Shown here: positions 1-15,566 of the stretch, in pieces
Numbering within the stretch: the stretch's first letter is position 1
How the letters are laid out: the number at the start of each line of letters is the position of its first letter
Source of the DNA: Tubiluchus corallicola
Lineage: Eukaryota > Priapulida > Priapulimorpha > Priapulimorphida > Tubiluchidae
Direction of reading: 5' to 3'
DNA length: 64,000 nt
NCBI GenBank assembly: GCA_030141605.1
Contig: JAQGDQ010001070.1
Coordinates: 1 to 64,000, forward strand
Position numbers and translations under genes: made by a program
Notes under the pieces: model-generated
The model's input: only the letters and a program-made list of their open reading frames with translations
What the model was told of the DNA's origin: nothing
The model's database searches: none

Positions 1-660
1 AGTATATCTCAAACAATTTTCCATACAAAGTCATATTACACATCAATACGTTTGAAAGACTTATGTAAATGGAAAAGAAAATTCTTAATGATTTACAATA
101 TTTGCGCCGTCTGGTAAAATGGTATTGCATCAGCACCCCAAGCGGTGAAGTAGCTAAGGGGGAGCGATCCACCCCGTTTAGAGACTTTTCAGAGGGTGAC
201 ATTTTGATCAAGTGCAATGAAAAAAGTTGTACCACGGCAAATGTTAAAAGCCGTACATCAGACATTTTATCTGCATTTTCCAAAATGGCTCCCACACAGA
301 AACAAAACAATGGGAACTTCAAGCTTATGAATGACCCTCAAGATGTAACAAAGTAGAGCCAAGGTTTAAGTTACGGACCTTAATTAATTTTAACTTATTT
401 AACTGATAAAGTAAACACATAAATTTCAGCTATGAGTTCTGACGTCATCTGTCCCTAAACACAAGAACATCTAATAGCCATTTACCCATTCCGGTACCAG
501 CCGCAATATTTTAAATCATTATGAATTTTCTTTTCCCTTTACATAAGATATTGATATTTCAAACATATTGATGTGTAATATAACTTTGTATGGAAAATTG
601 TTTAGGATATACTTTAAAATTTCCTTGTCTACTCCTTTAATATATCTTCTGCGTATAATA
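1..660. repeat. Two inverted ends of dispersed family R1 around an unknown core
   Basis: Bases 1-95 and 515-610 are inverted copies of each other (for example TTTTCCATACAAAG near base 20 and CTTTGTATGGAAAA near 585). The same end sequence recurs near 20.2, 38.6, 52.5 and 61.1 kb, which defines family R1. The core between the arms contains a 95-codon open frame (69-356) that starts inside the repeat and resembles nothing I know. It lies in the intron upstream of AtuA exon 754-845. Confidence 0.6.
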
Positions 661-753
661 TAGCATTCGTTGGTAATATATGATACGTTACTGTACAATA
701 ATGCATATGTGTGTAATGTATGATAACATATCATATATTTGTTTGCATTTTAG

Positions 754-6413
<5,660 letters not shown>

Positions 6414-6665
6414 ATTACAGTGATTAGACCAGCTTGTTGAAGAAAAAAGATTGACCAGAGTATTAGGGAAGGCAAGAATCATTGAAGGCACCAAGCCGCT
6501 TAACACAGTAAAATGAATGGTTGTGTATGATTCATATATTGTTTAATTGTAGAGCAGGATACGTTCATTACCTGTAAAGCTTAAACAGCTATTCTAAAAA
6601 CTTCTACAAATCTATTAATTAGATTATTATCTGTCAAACTACAGTAGATTTTTCTTCTTTACCTT

Positions 6666-7010
6666 AGTTTTCTAACTAATATTTCCACCTATAGGTGGCA
6701 GCAGCAGGTTATTAGTAAACATTCCCATGTACAGCCGGTATTAAATTTCATCTCTTTGTTTGGGACGTGAAATCCATAGCCACTAAGAATAATTATACTG
6801 CAGAAATTTAAAACATTTCGTAGCTTGTCAAAAATTTTACGAAATGTAAAGCTACGAAATGTTTTAAAATTTCTGCAGTATAATTATTCTTAGTGGCTAT
6901 GGATTTCACGTCCCAAACAAAGAGATAAAATTTAATACCGGCTGTACGTGGGAATGTTTACTAATAACCTGCTGCTGCCACCTATAGGTGGAAATATTAG
7001 TTAGAAAACT
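6666..7010. repeat. 345-bp near-perfect fold-back (long inverted repeat)
   Basis: The left arm 6666-6826 and right arm 6849-7010 are reverse complements over about 161 bases with only a few mismatches or single-base indels, separated by a loop of about 22 bases. The outermost bases AGTTTTCTAACTAATATTTC are mirrored exactly at the far end. There is no coding content. It could be a fold-back transposon or a recent inverted duplication. A transcript would form a long hairpin RNA. Confidence 0.93.
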
Positions 7011-7759
7011 AATGATTCATTGATTTAGTCTGTCTAGTTTAATCTGGTTGGCTGGCCAACTGTCACATATTTAAACTTGCATTGCACATTCTTATCTTCA
7101 TTGCTAGACTTATCTAGTCAATCAAAAAGTGGTAAATCTGTTACTTTTTCCTTTATTGTACTGCAAAAATTCACATTACTGTAATACATCATCATATTTG
7201 ACCTGTAGTATGATTGTTGAGAACATAATATAAAGTTATTTTATTTTTTTATATTGAGATTTGTAATAGTAAAGTGGTAAATCGTTGGCCTAGACGGCTA
7301 AACCCGTAATTGTTAATGAAAATGAGATTATTTTGATCATGGCCTTATGCATAGACCAAATTATCAGTATTATGAAATGATATACATAAATTAAGATCGT
7401 AATGCATGTAATTATTACCAGATGTAGAAATTCATTTTGTATTTGGTTGAGTTATAAAAGATTATTTTTAATAAAAAAATGAAGTATGTGGTAGAAATGT
7501 CTTGAAGAATTTACATCTGTGATCATCGGCAGCTTCGCTTACAATGAAAAGATGATGTTGCAAGTTCAAATTATGTCAGTTCCGCACACAAAATCACGAA
7601 AAAGCGTTCCGTTTCTCTAAGGAAAAGTACTCATTGCACACATAGAAAAGAACCTACATGTTACATTCATAACACAAGCTTTTTATACACAAGTGCAGTA
7701 GGTCAATAAGAAAACAAAGTTAAATTGAATCGGCCGACTTGGCAATTCTCTATAATAAT

Positions 7760-8110
7760 GACAGGTATAAATGCATTTATTGGTTAACGTCATTTCAGGC
7801 TTGAGAGCTTCCATTTTTCCACCAATGATGTCATTATAAACCCCATTTTCCACCAATGATGTCATTTTAAACCCATTTTTCCACCAATGATGTCATTTTA
7901 AACCCCATTTTTCCACCAATGATGTAGTTCGTCAACTGAAGAAAAGCAGCGCACTGTCAATCTCCGTTAAAAGTATGATAATTATGTTTCTACGAAAAAA
8001 TTAGAGAATCGATTTTGTGACATTTTTGCATGAATATTAAGCAAGGTGGAGAAGTTTGAATTAGTTTAAGCAGTATGAGCTACAATTCGTATTAATTCTG
8101 CAAAGCTTCT
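7760..8110 (-). repeat. Dispersed family R2 copy with internal 32-bp tandem repeat
   Basis: The reverse complement matches 42620-42960 (shared pieces include CCACCAATGATGTCATT, CTGAAGAAAAG and AGAAGTTTGAATTAGTTTAA). Within it, the CCACCAATGATGTCATT segment is repeated four times at 7811-7926 with a 32-bp period, whereas the 42.8-kb copy has it once. It is intergenic. Confidence 0.75.
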
Positions 8111-8848
8111 GGTTTTTGTAAAGCTCGCTTGCAAAAAAACGACTTGATGTAATTCTTTAACAACTATAGTTTTAATCCCTTTTTATAGTTTATGAAAGTT
8201 TATCGTATAGGAAAGTTTACCGTTCAATTTTTTGGATACTAGCTGTTGCCGTAATCAGATACATGTACCAGACACCAAACACATACCAAAAATTGTTTAG
8301 TAACCGTTTTTAGTACTGCTTGATATGTATTGTGCAGAAATCAAAGTATGGGGGAGTACTTGTTTGTGACATTCTGCATGAAACACAGAAGCTTAAAAAT
8401 TATGTGAAATGCTGTGGTCTGATTAGCTGCTGGTTGGTGGGTGAATGATAGCTGCTGTGGGACTGTAACTTACTAGTTATAAATAATTTTGCTGAACAAA
8501 TCGGAGCGGCAGCCTTGACAATGATATTTTTTGAAAATGCATTAATTCTCACAAGAATGCAGTTATAGCTATCAGTTAAAAATGTTATGAATTGACTACA
8601 CAGTTTTTGTAAGGAACTTAATAATGCGGGAGGAATAACAGTAACAAATTAGGACAAATTTCACACTGTAAAATTTAAGCTGATATTTTATTAATTTAGC
8701 AGTTTTTGTTTGGCCTCTTGTCACAAACATAACCCATAAATAAATGTGTTCTTCATAATTTTTTGTAAATGTTCAACAATGGAACAACCATTGGGATGTC
8801 AACAACCTCAATGCAGTGGTGGAAAAAATTAATAGAGAGCGGCTTTCT

Positions 8849-9294
8849 TCACCTCACTCCCAATTGGTCCATAATCCAAGGAGCTGAAATATAAAAAAGC
8901 AAATTTATATTAGCTGCTGAAATAATTATTATGTTATTACAACTACTGCTTTCTTTGTTATAATAACATAACACACAGGTTAATTAGGTTAAAAGATCAA
9001 TGAAGTATAACTACCATGTTCAAAATTGAGTTGGGGCAATAAACAATAATATTACTCCTATCGTAATTCATGCAAAAATGCGGATTTGTCACTGAATTTT
9101 ATTGAACGGCCAAAGCGACAGTCTGCGTCGCGATAAGCACTAATAGTAGTAAAAGTAATAAACTAAAAAATACCTGCTCTTAGGATTGCCACAACTAGAA
9201 GAAACTGCGTAAAAGTATTAATTGACTGTTGTTTTGCTTGCTTTTTCTCTTCGTCAGGATCAACCTTTGGGGCACGTGGATCGATTCGCATCAT
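8849..9294 (-). CDS. TOMM5: TOMM5: small TIM/TOM subunit of the mitochondrial outer-membrane translocase
   Basis: Two exons on the minus strand, 9294-9174 and 8883-8849, join in phase (GT donor at 9173-9172, AG acceptor at 8885-8884) to give 52 residues; the human protein has 51. It begins MMRIDPRAPKVDPDEEKKQA, which matches the N-terminal pattern of animal TOMM5 (acidic and lysine-rich, with APK-DP). A hydrophobic tail anchor FLLVVAILRAAPWIM follows, then DQLGVR and TGA. TOM5 is a tail-anchored subunit of the TOM complex that stabilises the core and helps pass preproteins on. ATG 9294 is followed at once by a second ATG, and either could start. The extra open codons upstream of 9294 are not needed. 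The gene converges with the AtuA-like gene. Confidence 0.9.
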
Positions 9295-10559
9295 CTTGCA
9301 ATATATTTCAAGGCCTACGAAATCTAAAATGTATTTAAAAATGATTTTTAAGTACAGCCGGCCAGTCAAACATCAGCTAATCATATTTTATTTAATTACA
9401 AAAACATCCGATAGATGGTACTGCAAGGCGTTTGAGCGGATGAATATACGGTGCGGATTAACACATAAGCTTGTGTCAGACGTCTAGCAAAAATATTGAA
9501 ATTGAGAATACAGCTTTACTGGGTTTATTTATAACTATTCGCGCCTTCAGTTTTCATTTACGCAGTTACCAAATAATAACAACTGATAGTCGATATTACT
9601 CGCGGCAATAACTGTACTTTTCTGTGATAAGTTGTCGTTGGGGAAAGATATTTTATTAAGAACTTTAGTTTGTGCTTTAACTTTGCCTTCAACTTAATGC
9701 CAGTTACAGAAACGTAATAAGGTGTGTACTGTGTAGCTGAGAGGGAGGGAAATGCATAGGGTGCTGCTTTCTTTGACAAAAAAGCTTAGATATCCAACAC
9801 ATCTGTATGTAGCACACGTGTCTGCCTCTGATAGCTCCTCTTAAAAACAATACAACTACGTCATTGAGTATAATGAATTACGATACCGATGATAAATGCA
9901 CTATTAATTGCAAAACACCTTAAATGCTACTAATAGCTGCCAACTAACTAGAAATATTCACATAGTAATATGCTCACACTGCAATGATAATCCAAGTTCA
10001 TTTATACAATGTTTTGTTATAATAAATGAACGTTTAACTGTTTTTATAATGCACTACACATGTAGATTGTATAGTGTAACATGCCATCCATACATTTAAA
10101 CAAAAGTTATTGCAACAACTTCAAGTCAGTTGCAAATTTAAGGCAGATTAAGAAAGATAAAAAATAATAGTAACTAAGCAGTAATGTTAACTATTTATAA
10201 TTTTATTAAATCCAACATCTAGTACATGCACGTGGCAACTAGAAATGTAATACTAAACATAAGCACTTGTTAAGCTTTTTAAACTTGCTTTTTAATACGT
10301 AGAGTGGATATACTAAAACACAATTTAACTACCAGTATTCACTGTGTATGTGGATTGCAAGTGCGTGTGTCTGTGTGCGCCTGTGGTGTGTGTAATAATA
10401 TATACTAGAATACGTTATACTGAAGAAAAGTATCTGAATGTAGCAAAGCTGTTGAAATTACAACAGCATTTGTTCCAACATTGCAGTAAATGAACTTCAC
10501 GACTCTACGCAAACTATAGACATATTGTTGTTCAGTATGATCCACAGGTGAGCAACGAG
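9295..10559. other. Intergenic region between TOMM5 and TEX9-like genes
   Basis: 1.27 kb between the TOMM5 5' end and the TEX9-like 3' end, both on the minus strand. It must hold the TOMM5 promoter and the TEX9 3' UTR. A GTGTGTCTGTGTGCGCCTG tract lies near 10365. I see no further exon. Confidence 0.5.
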
Positions 10560-11702
10560 TTAGCTCTGTAGAAGCTCTTTTCCCCAATCAATTGCCTTGA
10601 CAAACTCTTCTTCGCTAAATGCCAACAGCCTAGAACTCTCCAAAAGGAGTTTCTGTTTTTTCAGGACATTAACTAATTTCATTTGCTTTTTATAGGCAGA
10701 AATCAGCTCAGAGTTTGCCTTCTCTAATTTATTATTTTCAGCGGTCAAGCGCTCGGCTTTTTTCCTCTCTTGTTCCAAGTTCTCTTTAAATGTAGCTTTA
10801 GTTCTTTGTAGCTCAGACTTGTATTTTTCCACTTCCTCTAGAGCTCTGTTAAGTCTTACATCGGTAGCACTCAGTGAACTAGTTGCCTGCTTTTGATCTC
10901 GTTTTAGCACATCTAATTCTCTTTTCAGTACAGTTGCTTGAGCCTGCAAATGTTCCGCCTTGCCAATAGCGTCATCAGCCAATTTTCTCTGCTTTTCAAT
11001 TTGACTTTGTTGAGCAGCTTTAGTCTTAGACAATGTGGCATTTTCTTCTTTAAACTGCTTGATCTTCATTTCCAAAATTTTCCGCTGTTCGTCCTTTGCC
11101 TTGTTATCTGCAGCCATTTTTTCTAGTTCTTCCTTCATTATTCTCAACCTTGCTTTCAAGAACCATCCTATAGCCTGTTTGCTCATGTTACCGGCTCCTT
11201 CGGGCAGGATATCATCATCGTCGAGATTAAGATCCGTGTCGTCACCACCTCGTTTTTCGTATTCTTCCTGCAGCCGATTTTCTATTGCATAAACCGCTGA
11301 AGTAAATGCCGTGTCCATTCCTTTCTGTCCGCTCACAGTTCGTTTACGAGTTGCACCTTTTGCCTTCTCTTCAATAGTTATCTCTGATTTTAGTTGACTC
11401 GTTTTTTTTGGCTTTGCAGCTTCTCTGCTCGGGCCATCCTTTTTCTTGGGTAAGTCGTCAAAGAAATCTTCAGCTTTTAGATGATCAAGTCTTGAAACCG
11501 GCTTTGAGAGTAACTTGTCCTTACTTTTCAGTGCTTCTTCCGCATCTTTAACCAAAGAGGCCGTTTTTGCTTCAAGTTCGGCATTTATCTGTCTGTACTC
11601 TTCTTCTTTGTTCAGCTTGCCAGATTTCTTTTTTGTCTTCTTATGTTTTTTCCTAGGACTTTTTTTATGCTTTAGCTTTTTGCTTCCTTCCGAATCTGAC
11701 AT
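10560..11702 (-). CDS. TEX9: TEX9-like coiled-coil protein, single coding exon
   Basis: The uninterrupted frame gives 380 residues, close to human TEX9 (about 390). The N-terminus is very basic (KKLKHKKSPRKKHKKTKKK), followed by YRQINAELEAKTASL, a TEX9-like motif. An acidic stretch DDTDLNLDDDDILPEG precedes a long coiled coil from roughly residue 170 to 350. The C-terminus LLLESSRLLAFSEEEFVKAI matches the conserved TEX9 end. TEX9 is linked to ciliated and spermatogenic cells; its biochemistry is poorly known. The start is taken as ATG 11702; an in-frame GTG 12 bases upstream is not a plausible eukaryotic start. An AG acceptor-like site lies about 30 bases upstream (TTTTATAG), so a 5' UTR intron is possible. 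The absence of coding introns is notable because the vertebrate gene has many. Confidence 0.88.
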   Translation of the reverse strand: MSDSEGSKKLKHKKSPRKKHKKTKKKSGKLNKEEEYRQINAELEAKTASLVKDAEEALKSKDKLLSKPVSRLDHLKAEDFFDDLPKKKDGPSREAAKPKKTSQLKSEITIEEKAKGATRKRTVSGQKGMDTAFTSAVYAIENRLQEEYEKRGGDDTDLNLDDDDILPEGAGNMSKQAIGWFLKARLRIMKEELEKMAADNKAKDEQRKILEMKIKQFKEENATLSKTKAAQQSQIEKQRKLADDAIGKAEHLQAQATVLKRELDVLKRDQKQATSSLSATDVRLNRALEEVEKYKSELQRTKATFKENLEQERKKAERLTAENNKLEKANSELISAYKKQMKLVNVLKKQKLLLESSRLLAFSEEEFVKAIDWGKELLQS

Positions 11703-11988
11703 CCTTAATTTCACAGCAATAGCCTATAAAACAAATATTAAGTAAACAAATTTTTGCATAAAATAGTTAGGCAGTGTCTAAAAACACACATCAGGGAAAA
11801 TTTTAGTTTACAAATAATGAGTAGTGGTAATTGCTAGAAATTTCTGATTTGTACAAGAAATGAGTTTCTCTGCTTAGCATTTTCTTTAAACAAGTGACTG
11901 TAGCCGTTTCTGCTTATAAATTTGCATTGTGTTACTGCATGGTGCTATAATTATTGATGATTGGTTATCACAGTAACACATTAATACC

Positions 11989-12217
11989 AAACGATCAACG
12001 TCTCGATTATGCTGAATCGCTAGTCCCACTGTTCTCACGTATCAGCAATGAGACTCCTCGCATGGCCGACTCCTACAATATGATGCAGCCCTATCAGTAC
12101 TACTGTCGACAGTGGTCCACGCGTAAGTACACCTGTTTTGTAAATGTTCATATCCAGTTGTAGATAGTTTCCGCTACAGTCTTACGGTGAAAAATTCTGA
12201 TTTTGAAAGGACGTCAC
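11989..12217 (+). pseudogene. Truncated copy of LAPTM4-like exon 2 with its donor site
   Basis: This is nearly identical to 17358-17607, the 3' two thirds of exon 2 of the LAPTM4-like gene plus about 100 bp of the following intron. The frame is open (DQRLDYAESLVPLFSRISNE onward) and the donor CACGC|GTAAGTAC is kept. The first 84 bases of the exon are missing. The copy has one block ATGATGCAG where the gene has an extra 15 bases. It lies 3.6 kb upstream of LAPTM exon 1 on the same strand. An AG (ATCACAG) lies just upstream at about 11973, so use as a 5' alternative exon cannot be excluded. Confidence 0.85.
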
Positions 12218-12804
12218 TGTTTACAAGTGCGAAAAACAGCCGTGCATCTAAAACAGCTTTAATTATATAACCTATATGTTAGATTATTTCAGATCATCCT
12301 TTGGCTATCTTAACAGCAAATTTAAAGAATTACGCAAATTAGTATCTCAAGAGTTACTGTGTTTTTGTAAATGTGCAGCAATAAATGCAATTAGAACTTA
12401 AAATTGCATAGCAACGAACTGAAATTATATAGCAATATGCAACGTGATACCAGACAAAATTTTCACTGTAGGGATACACAGGCTAGTGCTGTTTAAGTTG
12501 GATTTTTCATGATCGCACCGCTGACGCACAGTTATTAGAGTCGGACAACTCATATGGTGGTATAATTCACTTATAATGAAGTCTGCTATAACGAACCTCT
12601 GGTTATTATAAAGTCCCGTCAAGTCTTAAGCTTAAATAATGTATTTAACCCTTGCTTGCATTAAGCACTAAGAGATGACTGCCCGTTGATTGGACTTCTC
12701 CAGCATATAAGGAGTGTGTGTTTAAAGACAATGAGCAAAGGAGTACCGTTTACTAAGGGCAAAAAATCAGTGAGCAGTGTACCGCATGGGGATTAATTTA
12801 CTGA

Positions 12805-13215
12805 TTTGTGCATAAAACAATGATATCAACTACAGTACATGCAGACGTGCTTGTGAGTTTGCAGCTAACTGTGCTGCTGTAACTGTAACTTACAGTCAGA
12901 ATAAATTGTGCATAAAACAATGATATCAAGTACAGTACATGCAGACGTGCTTGTGAGTCTGCCATTAACTGTGCTGCTGTAACTGTAACTTACAGTCAGA
13001 ATAAATTGTGCATAAAACAATGATATCAAGTACAGTACATGCAGACGTGCTTGTGAGTCTGCCATTAACTGTGCTGCTGTAACTGTAACTTACAGTCAGA
13101 ATAAATTGTGCATAAAACAATGATATCAAGTACAGTACATGCAGACGTGCTTGTGAGTCTGCCATTAACTGTGCTGCTGTAACTGTAACTTACAGTCAGA
13201 ATAAATTGTGCATAA
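12805..13215. repeat. 100-bp tandem repeat, about 4 copies
   Basis: An exact 100-bp period, with units containing TGCATAAAACAATGATATCA and TACAGTACATGCAGACGTGC. The inner copies are almost identical, which implies recent expansion. The open frames through it are a by-product of the period. Confidence 0.93.
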
Positions 13216-15566
13216 ATTTTTGTCATTTCAGTAGAAATAACTAGAGAAATAATAGTGCATAAACCTGAAAGTTGTATAAAGAACATGCAGATATGTGCAG
13301 AGTATGGACTCTCATGTAGTACTATTTTGATAATATTAAAGAACAAGAAAAAAAATTCAAGTCGTCACTAGCAACTGATAATAGAGTGCTCTCATACCTT
13401 TCAAATTTTGACAGCTCTTTGTGTGAAAAGAACTGTGGTGCAATATCAGGCAAATAAATAAATTGTTCTGCTTTGGAAGATAAATAATTCTGCGGCTCTT
13501 CAAAGTTTAATTTTTAAGAAAAATAGAACTAATATTTTAAATTAATATAGCGATTTTACATTAAACAACACATAGGCTATACACAGTAGTTATCATACTA
13601 GGAACCATGCTGAAATGCTCATCATGATCATAAATTATATTACACCAGCACAGCTATTTAAAAAAAAATGGGTCATGTTTACCATTCACACAGATATCCA
13701 AGGTCTTGCACAACACACTCACAAACCAACACTCAGCAATGAGCAGACAACATGAACGAATCACACCAGTGGTTTAGAAATGCAACTTGTGGGACGATTT
13801 TATGTAAGAATTTATTGCGTAAAATACTGCTTTAATCGTAGAAATAACAGAATTTAGACACTGTAAGTTTACAATAATATGACAAATAGTTGCTGAACAG
13901 TGGCACTCATTAAGAAGCTTATGTAAGTTTGAAAAGTGCCCTGCCCATTCTTACATCACATCCATGTCATAATTATAAGCTTCATTTCTAACCTATGCAT
14001 ACACTCACACAATTGATATTGGCTATAACGAGACTCGGTTATAGTGACCAATTTTTCATGGTCCCTTGAAACTCATTACAAGAGGATTATGCTGTACTGA
14101 TAAGTTAATTTTTAGGGGATCTCTAGGCTGTTTAGCTTTTCTTTTGACTTTTCAAAAAAATCTCCGTGTTTGCCATCTCTTGAAGATTGTTGAACATCTT
14201 AACAATTTACAAAGAATGTATTCTAAGACAGAGAAGGCATTGTATGTACTTATAATTATTAATAAAGGAAGTGGTTGGGCTGTATGCTCCTCCATTGCAC
14301 ACGTTGCTTCAAAGGGATTTGTATCGCTTGGATTGGCAGTTCTAGAATTGGACTGATTTACACTACATCAAAATAATTGTAGAATACTAGCCACTAAGTA
14401 ATTACCATATATATGTGCAGTGTAGCTGATACTAGCTGTGAGTCTATTAATGTATTATATTAGTTATTTTACTTTAGCTAAATATTATAATTGCACCTAC
14501 TAATTTAATTAGTAAACGGCAATCATATGTTAATTTAATTATACCTGGTTGATATACCTGAAAATTAGAAATAACTATGAAGTGGCAATTAGCTTCAACG
14601 TATTACATGCAATTTAACTCTAGTCTAGACAATACTTACTACCCGTACTACTAGCAGTAGTACTACTTTAAATTAAAGTCTTGATGACATAATTATGACT
14701 TATGTTAAGATTAAATTAGATTAGATTGTTTGTTTTCATAACACGTCAATTATTTTCAGAATATAAAACATCTTAATTCATAATATTCAAAAGCAACGAA
14801 TGATTTAGGGAGAAGGAAGGAGCCAGCTTTCAAGCCCGTCACCCAAGTGTGGAGCTACACGTATCGTTGATGACATTAACACAATTTAAAGGATTATATA
14901 TAAAGGATTATACAAGACAACACAAAGCATACAAGCAATAAATTCACTTATTCATTTGAAAATACACCTTTACAGTTACTTCAGTTCAGATTAGTCAATA
15001 GTTACATTAACAGTAACTTCAGTATAGTAATAAGCTGTCACAAACATACGTTAACAGTCACTTTTGAACATTAATGTCAAACTAACCAAAGACAGACATT
15101 TACTGTGAAATCAGGAAAGTAATATCATAATAGTAATTAGTATACTAAGTAATAGCTAGGCTGTGTAATTGTTAATTAACTAAAACACGTACTTCTCGAT
15201 TTAAAATGTGAACTAAAAGCAGTAAAAATATGCCACTCGACAAAATCACACAAACATGCGGATACTATTATAATCCATTAAAACTGTTAGTTAAGGAAAA
15301 GCGTTGAACACTTTAGACTAAGTTTTGCAGCTTTGACGTGCATCAAACGTCTCTAGGACGCTACCGGTTGCTATAACAACAAAAATGTTCTTTTGTTTTC
15401 CCTAGAACTATTTTCTTAGTGGCTGACGTCACTGTAAACAGAACGACGAAAACCGGAACTATTTCGTTAATTTGCAAAGTTTTTTTTACTATTATTTGGA
15501 ATTTTTAAGAGGGATTTACGCTGAATATATTTGTTTTTGGTGATGAGGTTAAGCACCAAAGGAACC

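Larger units (their letters stand above)
6414..8848. other. Intergenic region between AtuA-like and TOMM5 genes
   Basis: 2.4 kb between two convergent genes. It holds the AtuA 3' UTR, the fold-back at 6666-7010 and an R2 repeat at about 7760-8110. I see no exon or RNA gene in the rest. Confidence 0.5.
11703..15566. other. Divergent intergenic region between TEX9-like and LAPTM4-like genes
   Basis: 3.9 kb between two divergently oriented genes; both promoters should lie here. It holds a stray copy of LAPTM exon 2 (11989-12217) and a 100-bp tandem repeat (12805-13215). Around 12560 and 14025 there are TIR-like fragments (TATAACGAAC, TATAACGAGACTCGGTTATA), probably remnants of pogo-like elements. 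I see no other exon. Confidence 0.5.

Noticed and set aside
69-356. 95-codon open frame beginning MEKKILNDLQYLRRL
   Set aside because: It starts inside an R1 repeat end, has no recognisable domain and no splice or conservation support.
11703-11714. TEX9 start at an upstream in-frame GTG
   Set aside because: Eukaryotic initiation there is improbable; ATG at 11702 begins the conserved serine/lysine-rich N-terminus.
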